From Rhodococcus triatomae (GTDB lineage Bacteria > Actinomycetota > Actinomycetes > Mycobacteriales > Mycobacteriaceae): a DNA stretch of 64,000 bases. Every line of letters begins with the position of its first letter. The stretch's first letter is position 1. The stretch spans positions 372,001 to 436,000 of the forward strand of contig NZ_CP048814.1 in NCBI RefSeq assembly GCF_014217785.1. Direction: 5' to 3'. A model generated the notes under the pieces. It was given only the letters and a program-made list of their open reading frames with translations. It made no database searches and was not told the origin of the DNA. Of this stretch, positions 28,738 through 36,191 are shown in pieces. The position numbers and the translations under genes are program-made.

Positions 28738-28968
28738 TCAGATCAGCACCGAAGCGAGGATCACGCCGCCGAGAACCGACAGTGCCGCCGCGACACCGAC
28801 GAGCATCGAACTCCCGGCGACCAGCGCGAGACCGGCGGCGAGAAGTGCGGCTCCGACCGCGATCGCCGCGGTCGGGGACATTGCCACGTGACGCAACCGA
28901 AGCCAGTCCCGGCCGGACGCCGGGGCTGCCGTTCGGGTGGACAGAACGTCCAGTTGGTGGCTGTGCAT
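28738..28968 (-). CDS. Small two-helix membrane protein, unknown function
   Basis: 76 residues from the ATG at 28968, which has AGAGAG nearby. The N-terminal third is polar (MHSHQLDVLSTRT...). The rest forms two Ala/Gly/Val-rich membrane helices separated by GSS, ending LGGVILASVLI. The frame is also open upstream to 29031, but that stretch is AT-rich and looks like control DNA. I recognise no family. An opposite-strand ORF at 28646-28891 is considered a shadow. Confidence 0.5.
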   Translation of the reverse strand: MHSHQLDVLSTRTAAPASGRDWLRLRHVAMSPTAAIAVGAALLAAGLALVAGSSMLVGVAAALSVLGGVILASVLI

Positions 28969-28995
28969 CGTCCGCTCTCTGTCAAGTGTGAGTTG

Positions 28996-29013
28996 CATCA
29001 CTTCAAAGGTGAT
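28996..29013. promoter_or_regulatory. Dyad operator-like site upstream of the two-helix protein gene
   Basis: CATCAC and GTGAT form a symmetrical ATCAC-N7-GTGAT element in an AT-rich patch about 30-45 bases upstream of the ATG at 28968. The AT-rich context in a GC-rich genome suggests a regulated promoter. The regulator is unknown. Confidence 0.4.
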
Positions 29014-29110
29014 ACACACGTTGTACCTCACATCGCGACAGCGCGCCAGTCGTTACTTCACCGGGCCACGCACCGGCCTCACGACAGCCCGTCGAACCGG
29101 CGAAACCCGG

Positions 29111-29545
29111 TCATCCTCGGGAACAGAGAAATTGCACCGCGGCCCGATAGCCGTCGATGCCGAGCCCCGCGATCACGCCGGTCGCCACCCCGGAGACATA
29201 CGAGTGCCGACGGAACTCCTCGCGCCGGTGGACATTGCTGATATGCACCTCGACGACGGGGACCTCGAGCGTCGCCAGGGCGTCGCGGAGCGCCACAGAG
29301 GTGTGAGTGAACCCGGCGGGGTTGATCACCAGCCCGGACGCATGCCCCCGGGCCTGCTGGACCCAGTCGATGAGCTCGCCCTCGTGGTTGGACTGACGCG
29401 CCTCGATCTCCCGCCCGGCCTCCGCGGCGGTGCGCCGACACAACTCGACCACGTCGTCGAGAGTCGCCGAACCGTAGATCTCGGGTTCACGCAGGCCGAG
29501 CAGGTTCAGGTTGGGTCCGTTGAGGACGTAGATCGGTCCGGTCAC
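29111..29545 (-). CDS. aroQ: 3-dehydroquinate dehydratase, type II
   Basis: Third step of the shikimate pathway, dehydrating 3-dehydroquinate. The 144-residue length and motifs are typical of type [20 protein letters not shown] at the N-terminus with the catalytic Tyr, [27 protein letters not shown], and [17 protein letters not shown] with the catalytic His. It starts with GTG 11 bases after the clpX stop, an unusual place for an aro gene, which in mycobacteria clusters with other shikimate genes. It is probably co-transcribed with clpX. Confidence 0.95.
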   Translation of the reverse strand: MTGPIYVLNGPNLNLLGLREPEIYGSATLDDVVELCRRTAAEAGREIEARQSNHEGELIDWVQQARGHASGLVINPAGFTHTSVALRDALATLEVPVVEVHISNVHRREEFRRHSYVSGVATGVIAGLGIDGYRAAVQFLCSRG

Positions 29546-29556
29546 AGAGCGGAAGT

Positions 29557-30837
29557 CTACGCGGACTTGTCCCGGCGCTCGCCGCGCTCGCGCTTGCGCG
29601 GTACGACGGTGGGCAGCACGTTGTCGTTGACCGTCTCGGCGCTGACCACGACCCGCTCCACGTCGTCGCGGCTGGGGATGTCGTACATCACCGGGAGAAG
29701 AACTTCCTCCATGATGGCGCGCAGGCCGCGCGCCCCGGTGCCCCGGAGGATGGCCTGGTCCGCGATGGCCTCGAGCGCATCCTGGGTGAACTCGAGCTCC
29801 ACGTTGTCCATCTCGAACAACTTGGTGTACTGCTTCACCAGGGCGTTCTTCGGTTCGGACAGAATCTGGACCAGCGACTCCTTGTCCAGGTTCGTCACCG
29901 ATGCGACGATCGGCAACCGACCGATGAACTCGGGAATGAGCCCGAACTTGATGAGGTCCTCGGGCAGCACCTCGGCGAAGTGATCGCGCGTGTCGATCTC
30001 GGCCTTGGACCGCACCTCGGCACCGAAACCGATGCCGCGCTTGCCCACCCGGTCGGACACGATGCGCTCGAGCCCTGCGAAGGCGCCGGCGACGATGAAC
30101 AACACGTTGGTGGTGTCGATCTGGATGAACTCCTGGTGCGGATGCTTGCGGCCGCCCTGCGGCGGCACGCTCGCCTGCGTGCCCTCGAGAATCTTGAGCA
30201 GCGCCTGCTGCACGCCCTCGCCGGAGACGTCGCGGGTGATCGACGGGTTCTCGCTCTTGCGGGCGATCTTGTCGACCTCGTCGATGTAGATGATGCCGGT
30301 CTCGGCTCGCTTGACGTCGTAGTCCGCGGCCTGGATCAGTTTGAGGAGGATGTTCTCGACGTCCTCGCCGACATACCCGGCCTCGGTCAACGCGGTCGCG
30401 TCCGCGATGGCGAACGGCACGTTGAGCATCTTGGCGAGTGTCTGGGCGAGGTAGGTCTTTCCGCAGCCGGTCGGGCCCAGCATGAGAATGTTCGACTTGG
30501 CGATCTCGACGCTCTCACCACGCGGATCACGGGACTTGTCGCCCGCCTGGATCCGCTTGTAGTGGTTGTAGACGGCCACCGCGAGGGTCCGCTTCGCGGA
30601 ATCCTGCCCGATCACGTAGTTCTCCAGGAACTCACGGATCTCGGTCGGCTTGGGCAGCTCGTCCAGCTTGACGTCGCTGGACTCGGCGAGCTCTTCCTCG
30701 ATGATCTCGTTGCAGAGGTCGATGCACTCGTCGCAGATGTACACCCCTGGACCCGCTATGAGCTTCTTGACCTGCTTCTGGCTCTTGCCACAGAAAGAGC
30801 ACTTGAGCAGATCTCCGCCGTCACCGATGCGTGCCAT
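29557..30837 (-). CDS. clpX: ATP-dependent Clp protease ATP-binding subunit ClpX
   Basis: AAA+ unfoldase that feeds ClpP. The 426-residue protein has the N-terminal zinc-binding domain (Cys13, Cys16, Cys35, Cys38), Walker A GPTGCGKT at 121-128 and Walker B IYIDEVDK at 183-190. A ribosome-binding site (GGAAG) precedes the ATG. The 265-base gap to clpP2 holds a strong hairpin, so clpX may have its own promoter while aroQ follows it. Confidence 0.98.
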   Translation of the reverse strand: MARIGDGGDLLKCSFCGKSQKQVKKLIAGPGVYICDECIDLCNEIIEEELAESSDVKLDELPKPTEIREFLENYVIGQDSAKRTLAVAVYNHYKRIQAGDKSRDPRGESVEIAKSNILMLGPTGCGKTYLAQTLAKMLNVPFAIADATALTEAGYVGEDVENILLKLIQAADYDVKRAETGIIYIDEVDKIARKSENPSITRDVSGEGVQQALLKILEGTQASVPPQGGRKHPHQEFIQIDTTNVLFIVAGAFAGLERIVSDRVGKRGIGFGAEVRSKAEIDTRDHFAEVLPEDLIKFGLIPEFIGRLPIVASVTNLDKESLVQILSEPKNALVKQYTKLFEMDNVELEFTQDALEAIADQAILRGTGARGLRAIMEEVLLPVMYDIPSRDDVERVVVSAETVNDNVLPTVVPRKRERGERRDKSA

Positions 30838-31047
30838 CTCGTCAGGTCCCTACTTCCTTCGTGAACGTGCAACCGCCCGTCATGTGACCGTACCCGGATT
30901 TTCGGAACCAGGTCGACTGCTTACCGGCGATTCGCGCCGCGTACGGGGCGTATCGCCGTCCACCGGCCATCCGCCACGGTACGGGTCGCCGGGGCGAGGT
31001 CCCACCCGAATCGCCGAGTGGACTGTCCGGACGATACCGCTACCCGA

Positions 31048-31082
31048 GGTTCCGGGCCGGGCGTGTCGCACGGCCCGGAACC
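31048..31082 (-). terminator. Hairpin between clpP2 and clpX
   Basis: Eleven-base perfect arms GGTTCCGGGCC / GGCCCGGAACC around a 13-base loop, 20 bases past the clpP2 stop. There is no U-tract; it may attenuate or separate clpP and clpX expression. Confidence 0.6.
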
Positions 31083-31102
31083 GAATACGGGTCCGGTGGC
31101 GT

Positions 31103-31765
31103 CTACTTCTGGGCGCTGAGCTTCCGGTATTCGAGCACGTCGTCGATGATGCCGTACTCGACGGCCTCGGCCGCGGTGAGGATCTTGTCGCGATCGGTGT
31201 CCTTGCGGATCACGTCGGGGTCCTTACCCGTGTGCCTGGCCAGCGTGGTCTCCATCAGGCGACGCATCCGCTCGATCTCCGCGGCCTGGATCTCGAGGTC
31301 GGAGACCTGACCCTGGATACCACCCGTGGCCGGCTGGTGGATCAGTATGCGAGCGTTCGGGAGCGCGAGCCGCTTACCGGGGGTTCCGCCGGCCAGCAAC
31401 ACCGCCGCCGCCGAGGCGGCCTGGCCCAGGCAGACAGTGGTGATGTCGGCGCGGACGTACTGCATGGTGTCGTAGATCGCCATCAGCGACGTGAACGAAC
31501 CACCGGGCGAGTTGATGTACATCGTGATGTCGCGGTCCGGGTCCTGCGATTCGAGGACCAGCAACTGGGCCATCAGGTCGTTCGCGGAGACGTCGTCGAC
31601 CTGTGAGCCGAGGAAGATGATGCGTTCCTCGAACAGCTTGTTGTAGGGGTCGGACGTCTTGACGCCGTAGCTGGTCTGCTCGGTGAACTGCGGCAGGATG
31701 TACCGGCTCTGCGCCGGTGCACCCGCGCTGCCGCCGGGCTGGCGTGGATCGAACAGGTTGGTCAT
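31103..31765 (-). CDS. clpP2: ATP-dependent Clp protease proteolytic subunit 2
   Basis: Serine peptidase subunit; actinobacterial ClpP1 and ClpP2 form a mixed tetradecamer. From the ATG at 31765 (GGGAGA upstream) it has 220 residues. The catalytic Ser118 is in GQAASAA, His143 in LIHQP, and the Asp lies in the KDTDRDK region. The order tig-clpP1-clpP2-clpX matches mycobacteria and identifies this as ClpP2. A TTG at 31777 is an in-frame alternative start. Confidence 0.97.
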   Translation of the reverse strand: MTNLFDPRQPGGSAGAPAQSRYILPQFTEQTSYGVKTSDPYNKLFEERIIFLGSQVDDVSANDLMAQLLVLESQDPDRDITMYINSPGGSFTSLMAIYDTMQYVRADITTVCLGQAASAAAVLLAGGTPGKRLALPNARILIHQPATGGIQGQVSDLEIQAAEIERMRRLMETTLARHTGKDPDVIRKDTDRDKILTAAEAVEYGIIDDVLEYRKLSAQK

Positions 31766-31786
31766 CGGTTCTCCCAATAAGTCGAG

Positions 31787-31859
31787 GAGCTCGAGTCGAA
31801 GAGCTCGAGTCGAGGCTTTCGAGGGTCGAGGCGTTCGAGGGTCGAGGCGTTCGCAGGCG
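31787..31859. repeat. Short tandem repeats in the clpP1-clpP2 gap
   Basis: Two 14-base units, GAGCTCGAGTCGA plus A or G (31787-31814), are followed by three 16-base units of the form GAGGCKTTCGAGGGTC (31812-31859), the last degenerate. They fill most of the 124 bases between clpP1 and clpP2. The copy number could vary between strains and change the spacing of the two cistrons. Confidence 0.75.
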
Positions 31860-31889
31860 TGAGAACTGCGGAGGCGCGGGAACTGCGGA

Positions 31890-32531
31890 TCAGTTACCCG
31901 TGCCGCCGGCCTGATTCGCCCGGCTCACGACGTGGTCCACGAAGCCGTACTCGAGTGCCTGCTGCGCGGTGAACCAACGGTCGCGGTCGGAGTCCGCGGT
32001 GATCTGTTCGACCGTCTGTCCGGTGTGTGCCGCGATGAGCTCGGCCATTTCCCGCTTGGTGTGCGCGAACTGCTCGGCCATGATCGCGATGTCGCTCGCG
32101 GTACCGCCGATACCGGCCGACGGCTGGTGCATCATGATCCGCGCGTGCGGGAGGGCGTACCGCTTGCCCTTCGTTCCCGCCGAGAGCAGGAACTGGCCCA
32201 TCGATGCGGCCAGCCCCATTCCGAAGGTGGCGACGTCGCACTCCGCGAACTGCATGGTGTCGTAGATCGCCATTCCGGCGCTGACCGAACCGCCCGGCGA
32301 GTTGATGTACAGCGAGATGTCGCGGGTCGGATCCTCCGCGGCGAGCAGCAGGATCTGTGCGCAGAGCTTGTTCGCGATGTCGTCGTCGACCTGGGTACCG
32401 AGGAAGATGATGCGCTCACGCAGCAGGCGCTCGAAGACCGAATCACTGAGATTCAGGCCGGAAGTGGCCGAGGTCATGGCGGGACTCTGCAGGGTAGCCA
32501 GATGTGGGGTCTCCAGGTGATGGGAAGTCAC
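31890..32531 (-). CDS. clpP1: ATP-dependent Clp protease proteolytic subunit 1
   Basis: Partner subunit of ClpP2. From the GTG at 32531 (AGAAGG with good spacing) it has 213 residues, with Ser110 in GLAASMG and His135 in MMHQP. An in-frame ATG at 32477 would give a 195-residue protein nearer the mature mycobacterial N-terminus; ClpP precursors are processed anyway. The tig terminator upstream implies a separate clpP1 promoter. Confidence 0.96.
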   Translation of the reverse strand: MTSHHLETPHLATLQSPAMTSATSGLNLSDSVFERLLRERIIFLGTQVDDDIANKLCAQILLLAAEDPTRDISLYINSPGGSVSAGMAIYDTMQFAECDVATFGMGLAASMGQFLLSAGTKGKRYALPHARIMMHQPSAGIGGTASDIAIMAEQFAHTKREMAELIAAHTGQTVEQITADSDRDRWFTAQQALEYGFVDHVVSRANQAGGTGN

Positions 32532-32567
32532 GGTACCTGCCTTCTGAAGTGAAATCTTCGTGGTGGA

Positions 32568-32583
32568 GCTTCTCGCGAGAAGC
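32568..32583. promoter_or_regulatory. 16-base palindrome upstream of clpP1
   Basis: GCTTCTCGCGAGAAGC is a perfect palindrome 37 bases before the clpP1 GTG. It is a candidate operator or leader hairpin. It does not clearly match the ClgR consensus as I recall it. Confidence 0.45.
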
Positions 32584-32622
32584 CTCATGGTGAAGCAACT
32601 GTCTTGCCTACACAGACACTAA

Positions 32623-32664
32623 CGAAGTAGGGCGGCACCGGAGTCCCGGTGCCGCCCTACTTCG
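32623..32664 (-). terminator. Strong terminator after tig
   Basis: Nineteen-base perfect arms (core GTAGGGCGGCACCGG / CCGGTGCCGCCCTAC) with the loop AGTC, 57 bases past the tig stop. This separates tig from clpP1P2. Confidence 0.85.
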
Positions 32665-32720
32665 CTCAAAGCGGAAATCGCATCCCTCGATCGAGAGGAC
32701 GAATCGCCCTGTGACCAGCC

Positions 32721-34079
32721 TTATTCAGCGGATTCGCTGTCGGCGGAATCGTCGGACTCACCCGAGCCGAAAAGCTCGGCCGTGTCGATGGACTCGCCGG
32801 CGGTGTCCGTGACGACGGCCTTCTCGACGACCTCGGCGAGAGCCTTGCCGCGACGGACGTCGGCGAACACGGCACCGAGCTGACCGGCCTGCTGGATCTG
32901 CTGGATGAACTGCTCGGGCGCCATGCCGTAGCGCTGCGCCTGGAACAGGATGCGCTCGGTGAGCTCGTCCTGCCCGACGGTGACGTCCTCGGCATCGGCG
33001 ATCGAGTCCAGCAGCAGCTGGGTCTTCACCGAACGCTCGGCGCTCTCCTTGGCGTCCTTGTCGAACTCCTCGCGGCTCGACCCCTGCTCCTCGAGCAGCT
33101 TGTCCAGTGCCGCCTCGTCGTGATCGAGACCGTGGATCGCGTCGTGCAGCGCCGAATCGACCTCGGCCTTGACCACGGCCTCGGGCAGCGGGACGTCGAC
33201 GGTCTCGAGCAGCTGCTCGAGAACCTTGTCGCGGATCTGACCGGCCTGCTCGACCTTGCGGACGCGGCCCACCCGCTCACGCAGGTCGGCCACCAGCTCG
33301 TCGAGCGTGTCGAACTCGCTCGCGAGCTGGGCGAACTCGTCGTCAGCCTCGGGGAGCTCGCGCTCCTTGACGGTGTCCACCGTGACGGTGACCACCGCTT
33401 CCTTGCCCGCGTGGTCCCCGGCGACGAGATTCGAGGAGAACTCCTTCGACTCGCCGGCCTTCAGGCCGATGATCGCCTCGTCGAGCCCCTCGATCAGCTG
33501 GCCGGAGCCGACCTCGTGGGAGAGCCCGGTGGTGGCGGCCTCGGGGACGTCCTCACCGTCGACGGTCGCCGACAGGTCGATCGACACGAAGTCGCCGTCC
33601 TGGACCGCGCGATCCACTCCGGTGAGGGTGCCGAACCGCTGACGCAGGGACAGCAACTGCTCGTCGACCGCTTCCTCGGTGATCTCGACCGGGTCGACCG
33701 TCACCGCGATGGTCGAGTAGTCCGGAAGGGTGATCTCGGGGCGGACGTCCACCTCGGCGGTGAACTCCAGGGTCTCCCCGTCCTCGAGCTTGGTGATCTC
33801 GATCTCCGGCTGGCCGATGGCCTTGACCTCGGCGGTGGTCACGGCCTCGGAGTACTTGCCCGGCAGGGTGTCGTTGACGACCTGCTCGAGCACGGCGCCG
33901 CGGCCGACGCGCGCCTCGAGCAACTTGGCGGGAGCCTTGCCCGGACGGAATCCGGGGAGACGAATCTGCTGCGCGAGCGCCTTGTAGGCCTTGTCGAAAT
34001 CAGGCTTGAGCTCCTCGAAGGGCACCTCAACGTTGATACGGACTCGCGTCGGGCTGAGCTGCTCGACGGTGCTCTTCAC
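32721..34079 (-). CDS. tig: Trigger factor
   Basis: Ribosome-bound peptidyl-prolyl isomerase and chaperone for nascent chains. The 452-residue protein shows the ribosome-binding signature GFRPGKAP in the N-terminal domain, an FKBP-type domain near residues 155-245, a helical C-terminal domain, and an acidic Ser/Asp/Glu tail. The GTG at 34079 has AAGGAG eight bases upstream; the longer frame to 34247 crosses the tRNA-Pro gene and is rejected. Confidence 0.97.
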   Translation of the reverse strand: MKSTVEQLSPTRVRINVEVPFEELKPDFDKAYKALAQQIRLPGFRPGKAPAKLLEARVGRGAVLEQVVNDTLPGKYSEAVTTAEVKAIGQPEIEITKLEDGETLEFTAEVDVRPEITLPDYSTIAVTVDPVEITEEAVDEQLLSLRQRFGTLTGVDRAVQDGDFVSIDLSATVDGEDVPEAATTGLSHEVGSGQLIEGLDEAIIGLKAGESKEFSSNLVAGDHAGKEAVVTVTVDTVKERELPEADDEFAQLASEFDTLDELVADLRERVGRVRKVEQAGQIRDKVLEQLLETVDVPLPEAVVKAEVDSALHDAIHGLDHDEAALDKLLEEQGSSREEFDKDAKESAERSVKTQLLLDSIADAEDVTVGQDELTERILFQAQRYGMAPEQFIQQIQQAGQLGAVFADVRRGKALAEVVEKAVVTDTAGESIDTAELFGSGESDDSADSESAE

Positions 34080-34176
34080 GGACTTGCTCCTTCGTGTGCT
34101 CGTGTACATCTGTCCGGCGAACCGGGCCGATTTCGGTCGGCCGGTCCTCCGGGTCGGCTCGGTGCCGGTGTTCTTC

Positions 34177-34253
34177 TGGTCGGGATGACAGGATTCGAAC
34201 CTGCGACCCTCCGCTCCCAAAGCGGATGCGCTACCAAGCTGCGCCACATCCCG
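34177..34253 (-). tRNA. tRNA-Pro (anticodon TGG)
   Basis: A seven-base acceptor stem CGGGATG / CATCCCG, the anticodon loop TTTGGGA inside a TCCGC/GCGGA stem, and the T-loop GGTTCGAATCC. The discriminator A is followed by an encoded CCA, so the 3' end is genomically templated. It lies just upstream of tig on the same strand. Confidence 0.96.
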
Positions 34254-34296
34254 GTTCGAGAAGGAACCCCACCGACCTGTGAGGACCCGAGGGAGA

Positions 34297-34326
34297 ATCC
34301 TACGGCCCCCCGATTAGGAATTCCAA
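34297..34326 (-). promoter_or_regulatory. Promoter of tRNA-Pro
   Basis: TTGGAA (34321-34326) and TAGGAT (34297-34302) on the minus strand are separated by 18 bases, a good housekeeping-sigma promoter about 43 bases before the mature tRNA 5' end. Confidence 0.55.
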
Positions 34327-34375
34327 AGCCGGGTTCGGTACAGTCGGTGATCGCAGCCGACAGCGCCGGATGTTG

Positions 34376-34381
34376 TATCCT
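34376..34381 (+). promoter_or_regulatory. -10 box of tRNA-Gly
   Basis: TATCCT lies 16 bases before the mature 5' end of tRNA-Gly. No convincing -35 was found. Confidence 0.45.
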
Positions 34382-34397
34382 CGCTGCCGAAAGCACC

Positions 34398-34468
34398 GGG
34401 GATGTAGCTCAATGGTAGAGCCTCAGTCTTCCAAACTGATTACGCGGGTTCGATTCCCGTCATCCCCT
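34398..34468 (+). tRNA. tRNA-Gly (anticodon TCC)
   Basis: The acceptor stem is GGGGATG / CATCCCC with discriminator T. The anticodon loop CTTCCAA lies in a TCAGT/ACTGA stem, and the T-loop is GGTTCGATTCC. CCA is not encoded, unlike the neighbouring tRNA-Pro. A strong terminator follows within five bases. Confidence 0.96.
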
Positions 34469-34472
34469 CTCG

Positions 34473-34507
34473 AAGAAGCGTCTCCCCACCCGGGAGGCGC
34501 TTCTTTT
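34473..34507 (+). terminator. Intrinsic terminator of tRNA-Gly
   Basis: Fourteen-base arms AAGAAGCGTCTCCC / GGGAGGCGCTTCTT with one G-U pair and a TTCTTTT run, the most classical intrinsic terminator in the window. Confidence 0.85.
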
Positions 34508-34630
34508 CGATCGGCGCCCGCCCACCCCCGTGGCGCTGCGCCGAACCCCTGTTCACCGCACGTTCACTCCGCCGGCTCCGGCGGTTCGTTCGCTCTCCGC
34601 GTAACACTCCCGGCCGTCGGTAGGGTGGAC

Positions 34631-34675
34631 AGTGTCCGAATTGCCGACCTCGCCGCACTGCCGACCTCGGACACT
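34631..34675 (+). repeat. Inverted and direct repeats in the leader of the Gly/Asp-rich protein gene
   Basis: AGTGTCCG (34631-34638) and CGGACACT (34668-34675) bracket two copies of TGCCGACCTCG. The right arm abuts the GGAGG ribosome-binding site of the next gene, so folding could affect translation (inference). Confidence 0.4.
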
Positions 34676-34687
34676 GGAGGCCCCACC

Positions 34688-35506
34688 ATGGAATTGATCC
34701 TCATCCTCGCTGTTCTCGCAGCCGTCGTCTTCCTCGTGATGCGCACGCAGAACAATTCGGGAAGCTCGACACGCCAGCTCGAGGACGCCAAGGCGGATGC
34801 CCGCCAGGCGATCGAACGGCTCGGTGGACAGGTCTACGCACTGGTGGGCTCCGACACCGCATCCAAGCAGGCACTCGCGGACGCCTCCGAGCGGTACACG
34901 GCAGCGGGGTCCCAGATCGAGCAGGCCAACTCCCCGGTCCAGGCCCGGCTCGCGAAGCAGACCGCTCTCGAAGGGCTCTACTACATCCGCGCGGCCCGCA
35001 CCGCGATGGGCATGGATCCCGGACCGGAGGTCCCCACCCTCGACGGGCAGAAGTCGGCAGGCACCGTCACCGAGGAGCGCGAGATCGAGTTCGAGGGCCG
35101 GCAGGTCGCCGCTTCCCCGACCCCCTCGGGACGTACGCCGAACTACTACCCCGGCGGCCGGGTCGCCGGGCGGCCCGTCCCGGCCGGCTGGTACTCCGAA
35201 CCGTGGTGGAAGCCGGCCCTCGTCGCGGGCGCATGGGGCATCGGGTCGATGTTCCTCTTCTCGGCTCTGTTCTCCGGAATGGCCGGAGTCGGCTACAGCG
35301 CACAGGATTTCGAGAGTGGAGCCGGTGACGGCTCGGACGCGGGTGCCGGCGACGGCGGGTACGGAGACGGCGACGGCGGCTACGGCGACGGCGGAGATGC
35401 GGGCGGCGACACCGACTTCGGCGCTGCCGGTGGGGACGACTTCGGCGGAGGAGACTTCGGGGGCGGAGACTTCGGGGGCGGGGACTTCGGGGGCTTCGAC
35501 TTCTGA
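34688..35506 (+). CDS. Membrane-anchored protein with Gly/Asp-rich repeat tail, unknown function
   Basis: A 272-residue protein starting with one hydrophobic helix (MELILILAVLAAVVFLVM), then a helical cytoplasmic or wall region of about 100 residues rich in Ala/Gln/Glu. A Pro-rich linker with WYSEPWWKPAL, a second hydrophobic segment (GAWGIGSMFLFSALFSGMAGV) and a low-complexity acidic tail follow. The tail has GDGGYGDG units and then three GGGDFG units ending in GGFDF. It has a good ribosome-binding site GGAGG seven bases before the ATG. Similar proteins occur in Actinobacteria, but I know of no function. Confidence 0.75.
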   Translation: MELILILAVLAAVVFLVMRTQNNSGSSTRQLEDAKADARQAIERLGGQVYALVGSDTASKQALADASERYTAAGSQIEQANSPVQARLAKQTALEGLYYIRAARTAMGMDPGPEVPTLDGQKSAGTVTEEREIEFEGRQVAASPTPSGRTPNYYPGGRVAGRPVPAGWYSEPWWKPALVAGAWGIGSMFLFSALFSGMAGVGYSAQDFESGAGDGSDAGAGDGGYGDGDGGYGDGGDAGGDTDFGAAGGDDFGGGDFGGGDFGGGDFGGFDF

Positions 35507-35528
35507 CGCCCGCCCACTCGCACCGCCA

Positions 35529-35563
35529 CTGACGCGCCGCCCGCACCGCGGGCGGCGCGTCAG
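35529..35563. terminator. Bidirectional terminator between the Gly/Asp-rich gene and tetR
   Basis: Sixteen-base perfect arms CTGACGCGCCGCCCGC / GCGGGCGGCGCGTCAG around ACC. It lies between convergent genes and includes the tetR stop codon. Confidence 0.8.
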
Positions 35564-36102
35564 TTCTCGCTGCGGGTGATGCGGCGCACCATGTCGAGTA
35601 GGTCGTTCATCTCCTGCTGCGAAGCCACGACGGTGTTCCCGGACAGCGCCGCGTTGTAGTAGAGACCGTCCCCCATGAGCGCGACCATCCGCGCGGCGGT
35701 GCGGTCGCCCATCTCGTCCGCGAGCGCGTCCATCCAACCGTGGTGGATCCTGAGCAACGCCTCCTGCGCCCGCGCGTTCGCACCTTGACTCAGTCGCATC
35801 GTGGAGACGATCGCGCGGTCGAGTGGGCTGTCGGCGTAGTTCGACGTCGTGAGGTAGTAGGCGGCGGGCCCCTCCGGCGCGGTCCGCATCGTGTCGATGT
35901 CGGCGGCGGCGAGTTCCTCCAGGTACGCGACGAGCCCCTCCACGAGCGCATCCTTCGAGCCGAAGTGGTAGAGCAGCCCACCCTTCGACACTCCCGCCTC
36001 GGTCGCGACGGCTTCCAGCGTGGCGGCGCGTTCGCCGTTCTCGATGAGGATCTCGATGAACGCATCCAGTAGTCGGGCACGCGCGGCGGGAGGAGGAGGC
36101 AC
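35560..36102 (-). CDS. TetR-family repressor of the adjacent MFS pump
   Basis: A 180-residue regulator with an N-terminal TetR helix-turn-helix (ATLEAVATEAGVSKGGLLYHFGSKDALV, about residues 27-54) and a ligand-binding C-terminal domain. It is divergent from the drug efflux gene, and a perfect 11-base-arm operator lies between them, so it most likely represses both. A TATCAT box six bases before the GTG start implies a leaderless mRNA. The pairing resembles LfrR/LfrA of M. smegmatis, but orthology is not established here. Confidence 0.88.
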   Translation of the reverse strand: MPPPPAARARLLDAFIEILIENGERAATLEAVATEAGVSKGGLLYHFGSKDALVEGLVAYLEELAAADIDTMRTAPEGPAAYYLTTSNYADSPLDRAIVSTMRLSQGANARAQEALLRIHHGWMDALADEMGDRTAARMVALMGDGLYYNAALSGNTVVASQQEMNDLLDMVRRITRSEN

Positions 36103-36108
36103 GTGCCG

Positions 36109-36114
36109 ATGATA
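36109..36114 (-). promoter_or_regulatory. -10 box of leaderless tetR
   Basis: TATCAT lies six bases before the tetR GTG. The operator at 36123-36152 covers the expected spacer and -35 region, fitting autorepression. Confidence 0.5.
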
Positions 36115-36122
36115 AGGGGCTC

Positions 36123-36152
36123 GTTACTGTACCGTCCAGCTGGTACAGTAAC
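36123..36152. promoter_or_regulatory. TetR operator between tetR and the MFS pump gene
   Basis: Perfect dyad with arms GTTACTGTACC and GGTACAGTAAC and an eight-base spacer. The right arm includes TACAGT (36144-36149), a plausible -10 box for the MFS gene. Binding would block both promoters. Confidence 0.8.
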
Positions 36153-36191
36153 GTCTCGTCCCTCATCCATCCCTTTCGACCGGAGAGAAGC

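Noticed and set aside
28646-28891. An 81-codon plus-strand ORF
   Set aside because: Opposite the two-helix membrane protein; polar Ala/Arg/Pro sequence with no ribosome-binding site.
28980-28985. TTGACA on the minus strand as a -35 box
   Set aside because: No -10 box lies 16-19 bases downstream and it is too close to the ATG at 28968 to drive that gene.
29980-30864. A 294-codon frame opposite clpX
   Set aside because: Mirror of clpX with no family signature.
31787-31859. CRISPR array in the clpP1-clpP2 gap
   Set aside because: The units are 14-16 bases in direct tandem without spacers and no cas genes exist.
34080-34247. N-terminal extension of trigger factor
   Set aside because: It overlaps the tRNA-Pro gene and lacks homology; the GTG at 34079 has a proper ribosome-binding site.
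34398-34468. tRNA-Gly as an integration (att) site
   Set aside because: No integrase, direct repeat of the tRNA 3' end or foreign gene block lies within the flanking 10 kb.
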